Shown here one piece after another: positions 61,782 through 64,000 of a stretch of 64,000 nt of DNA (its first letter is position 1; every line of letters begins with the position of its first letter). The notes under the pieces are model-generated. The model saw only the letters and a program-made list of their open reading frames with translations. It made no database searches and was not told where the DNA came from. The translations under genes were made by a program, and so were the position numbers. Source of the DNA: Arthrobacter sp. H35-D1 (lineage in GTDB: Bacteria > Actinomycetota > Actinomycetes > Actinomycetales > Micrococcaceae); contig NZ_JASISP010000001.1 of assembly GCF_030063185.1 (NCBI RefSeq), positions 124,001 through 188,000 on the forward strand. Reading direction: 5' to 3'.

Positions 61782-61822
61782 ATGGTGATCCGCGCCCGAT
61801 TTAACCGGGCGCGGATCACCAT
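61782..61822. terminator. 17-bp-stem terminator
   Basis: Perfect arms ATGGTGATCCGCGCCCG (61782-61798) and complement (61806-61822) around seven bases, between the convergent alkyltransferase and proC genes. Confidence 0.85.
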
Positions 61823-61870
61823 GTCTGCAGCGAAATTGCACGGCACCGCAGTGGCGGACACAGCCAGGAG

Positions 61871-62707
61871 CTAGTTCTGTCCCAGCTCTGCGGTGATCTC
61901 AGCAGCACGGGCGGCTGCCGCCTCGGCTCCAGCCTTCACGATTGCCGGCAAGCCCTGGCGGTCAAAGGTGGCAATGGCCTGCTCGGTGGTGCCCTTGGGG
62001 CTGGTCACGGCGCGGCGCAGATCGGAGGCGTTGGCGCCGGGCTCGGCCAGCATCATGCCGGCTCCCGCCACGGTTTCACGGGCCAGCACCTGGGCGATTT
62101 CCGGCGCCAGTCCAAGCGCCTCTCCTGCCGCAGCCATGGCTTCGGCCAGGTAGAAGGCGTAGGCCGGTCCTGAACCGCTGATTGCGGAAACGGCGTTCTG
62201 CTGCTCCTCGGGAACATCGAGAACCACGCCGGAGCCAGCAAAGATCTCATGCGCGTTCGCCAAGTGGTGCTCTTCAACGCTGGAACCGGCGGACAGGGCA
62301 ACTACGCCGCGACCAACCTTCAACGGGGTGTTGGGCATCGAACGCACAACGGGCTGCCCCGGCCGCAATCCGCCCTCAATCTGCGCCAGGGAAACGGCGG
62401 CGGCTACGCTGATGACAACAGCGTTGGGGTCAAGAGCTTCGGCAACTTCCCGGCACATGTCAACGATTCCCACGGGCTTCACACCCAGGATCACCACGCT
62501 GGCGCCTTGGACAGCCTGTTGATTCGCACCGGACTCTTCATTGGAAGCCAGTGCCGTAATGCCGTGGCGCTCAACCAATTCGTTGGCGCGCTCGGGGCGC
62601 CGCACCGTCACTGTCACCGACGTCGGGGAAACTCCGGCGGCAAGCATGCCGCCCAGAATTGCCTCGCCCATGGACCCGCAACCAAGAAACACAATTTTTT
62701 TCATCAT
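61871..62707 (-). CDS. proC: Pyrroline-5-carboxylate reductase
   Basis: 278 residues from the ATG at 62707 (a second ATG at 62704 is possible; GGGG lies just upstream). IVFLGCGSMGEAILGG binds NAD(P), VRSMPNTPLKVG and the C-terminal SPKGTTEQAIATFDRQG are ProC signatures. Last step of proline synthesis. The open frame to 62974 is a leader and not coding. Confidence 0.95.
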   Translation of the reverse strand: MMKKIVFLGCGSMGEAILGGMLAAGVSPTSVTVTVRRPERANELVERHGITALASNEESGANQQAVQGASVVILGVKPVGIVDMCREVAEALDPNAVVISVAAAVSLAQIEGGLRPGQPVVRSMPNTPLKVGRGVVALSAGSSVEEHHLANAHEIFAGSGVVLDVPEEQQNAVSAISGSGPAYAFYLAEAMAAAGEALGLAPEIAQVLARETVAGAGMMLAEPGANASDLRRAVTSPKGTTEQAIATFDRQGLPAIVKAGAEAAAARAAEITAELGQN

Positions 62708-62909
62708 GTCCCCATCATTGCTTTGCCGCGGCAGCGCATGCAAACGAAGCACCAGTTTGCCCCAGCACGCGCGACCCATTTGACACGAATGCCCGGACGC
62801 CCTGGACTCCAAAAATAGGTTAATGGCAAACGCACAGCTTGCGTCCCGGCTATTCTCAACCACGGGCCGTAGTCTCTTAATTACCTCATAAGGGTGCGAG
62901 TGATGATCG

Positions 62910-62997
62910 GACTGGTCTTGTCCTGAAGACCAGTCAAATCGCCGGAGAACTCGCCAGTGTTTCCCCCCATCCACTGGCGCAGGCTCTCCGGCGATTT
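62910..62997. promoter_or_regulatory. Two adjacent perfect hairpins upstream of proC
   Basis: GACTGGTCTT/AAGACCAGTC (62910-62919, 62926-62935) and AAATCGCCGGAGA with its complement (62936-62948, 62985-62997) that encloses another 8-bp stem (62952-62959, 62972-62979). They fill the gap between the isomerase and proC, 372 bp in all, and may terminate the former or control the latter. Confidence 0.7.
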
Positions 62998-63079
62998 CAC
63001 GTTAAAGTCACTTTTGCCGCGCCCGTCAACTCGACGCCCGCGGCCAAGCAGGCAGTTGACCGCGCCAGGCGCATGCCTG

Positions 63080-63931
63080 CTAGGAAAGCGTCTGGCCCAA
63101 GTGCACCCGGGCGAATTCCAGCGTTTCAGCCAACCATTCTTCGCGTTGCCCAGCCCCCTTGGCCTTGCGGGTGGAGATTTCGGCGACCACTGCGCCGTCG
63201 AACCCGTTGTTGGCGATGTGCGCAAGCACCTCAACACATTCCTGCGTGCCGTGGCCCGGGATCAGGTGTTGATCCTTGGTTGAGGGCGAGGTGCCGTCGG
63301 TGAGGTGGATGTGCCGCAACCTCGAGCCCAGGGCCTTGACCGCGTCAAGGCTGGAGGCGTCGGCGGTGGCTGCATGCGAAAAGTCCCACGTGACATCCTG
63401 GTAGTCCTGCGAAACGGGGTCCCAGTGTGGCAGATAAGCCAACGCTTCCCGCCCGCGCACGCGCCACGGGTACATGTTTTCAACGGCAATGCGAATGCCG
63501 AATGCGTCCGCCACATCGCGCACGCCCTGGGCAAACGTCTCGGCGTAGTCGTTCTGCCAGCGGAAGGGTGGGTGCACCACCACGACGTCGGCGCCGACGT
63601 CCACCGCCATCTGGGCCGACCGCTGGACCTTGTTCCAAGCACTTCCCCACACTTGCTGCGTCAGCAAAAGAGTCGGGGCGTGGATGGCGACAATGGGCTG
63701 CTCGTAGCGCTCTGCCAACCGATTCAATGCGGATGAATCCTGGCTGTCGCCGTTGTGCGTCACCAGCACTTCGATGCCGTCGTAGCCAAGGTCGGCGGCA
63801 ATCGCGAAACCGTCATGCACCGACAATGGATACACGGAGGCCGTGGAAAGCGCCACGGGGATTGGGCGCTTGGGGCTCTCCGAGACTTCCTCTGGCTGGT
63901 CGTCTGGTGCATTGCTTGGTACTTGCGTCAT
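63080..63931 (-). CDS. Sugar phosphate isomerase/epimerase-like protein
   Basis: 283-residue xylose-isomerase-like TIM barrel. DLGYDGIEVLV, VVHPPFRWQNDY, IAVENMYPWRVRG, VTWDFSHAA and HIHLTDG fit the AP endonuclease 2 superfamily with metal ligands. A 20-residue acidic, Pro/Ser-rich N-terminus precedes the barrel. Often found beside proC in this group; a functional link is not known. The 69 bp to the window end contain no gene. Confidence 0.85.
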   Translation of the reverse strand: MTQVPSNAPDDQPEEVSESPKRPIPVALSTASVYPLSVHDGFAIAADLGYDGIEVLVTHNGDSQDSSALNRLAERYEQPIVAIHAPTLLLTQQVWGSAWNKVQRSAQMAVDVGADVVVVHPPFRWQNDYAETFAQGVRDVADAFGIRIAVENMYPWRVRGREALAYLPHWDPVSQDYQDVTWDFSHAATADASSLDAVKALGSRLRHIHLTDGTSPSTKDQHLIPGHGTQECVEVLAHIANNGFDGAVVAEISTRKAKGAGQREEWLAETLEFARVHLGQTLS

Positions 63932-64000
63932 CTCTGCCTACTCCGTGTCCGAATTTCTCAGCTTACCAACGTGCGCCGGCGGGTCCAGCGGGCCATCAAA

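Overview
The window is high-G+C actinobacterial chromosome, most likely from the Arthrobacter group (Micrococcaceae). Pointers are a RamB-type acetate regulator divergent from isocitrate lyase with malate synthase beside it, Rex, a BldC-like regulator, the 32-residue bS22 protein, the order phosphatase-ResA-CcdA-ResB-CcsB also seen in mycobacteria, RNase J, many TGATG/ATGA overlaps, and apparently leaderless transcripts. The genus is inferred from gene content only.

Layout. 1-3359: lipid-catabolism cluster on the minus strand (SDR, acyl-CoA dehydrogenase, APH-type kinase). 3486-5065: 16-bp minisatellite, GIY-YIG protein and DUF4375 protein. 5486-14823: a 9,338-bp Tn402/Tn5053-like transposon bounded by 5-bp duplications (CCGGT), inserted in the 5' part of a broken SDR paralogue. 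It carries a resolvase, TniA and TniB, two divergent MerR-controlled modules (a BASS/ACR3-like carrier; a thioredoxin-like protein plus a MerA-like flavoprotein), a lipoprotein, a membrane protein and debris of older elements. 14975-20780: nucleoside hydrolase, RamB, AceA, AceB (glyoxylate shunt). 21036-25948: DsbA/FrnE protein and a four-gene sugar operon (two Gfo/Idh/MocA dehydrogenases, two TIM-barrel isomerases) resembling 3-keto-sugar pathways. 26086-32376: S4 protein, serine hydrolase, glutaryl-CoA dehydrogenase-like enzyme, UPF0158 protein, RNase J and small ORFs. 32563-34702: ACC deaminase and a divergent GntR regulator separated by an unusual repeat array. 34763-39495: OsmC, ABC-F, an internally shortened TMA-monooxygenase-like flavoprotein and a DoxX-like protein. 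39631-44611: cytochrome c maturation operon. 44794-49848: YceI, two Pro-rich membrane proteins, Rex, a glutaredoxin-like protein, a HAD phosphatase, bS22 and BldC. 49961-56254: DAHP synthase with a probable Trp/Phe attenuator, D-amino-acid dehydrogenase, DUF1961, glutamate dehydrogenase and an ArsR-type regulator. 56503-63931: HDAC-like deacetylase, Trk K+ uptake, an alkyltransferase-ECF sigma-alkyltransferase operon, ProC and a sugar isomerase.

Most promising for novelty are the transposon and its cargo, the aroG leader, the ogt-sigma-ogt operon, the sugar operon, the shortened flavoprotein and a family of about 70-bp intergenic hairpins. I saw no tRNA, rRNA, CRISPR array or phage region.
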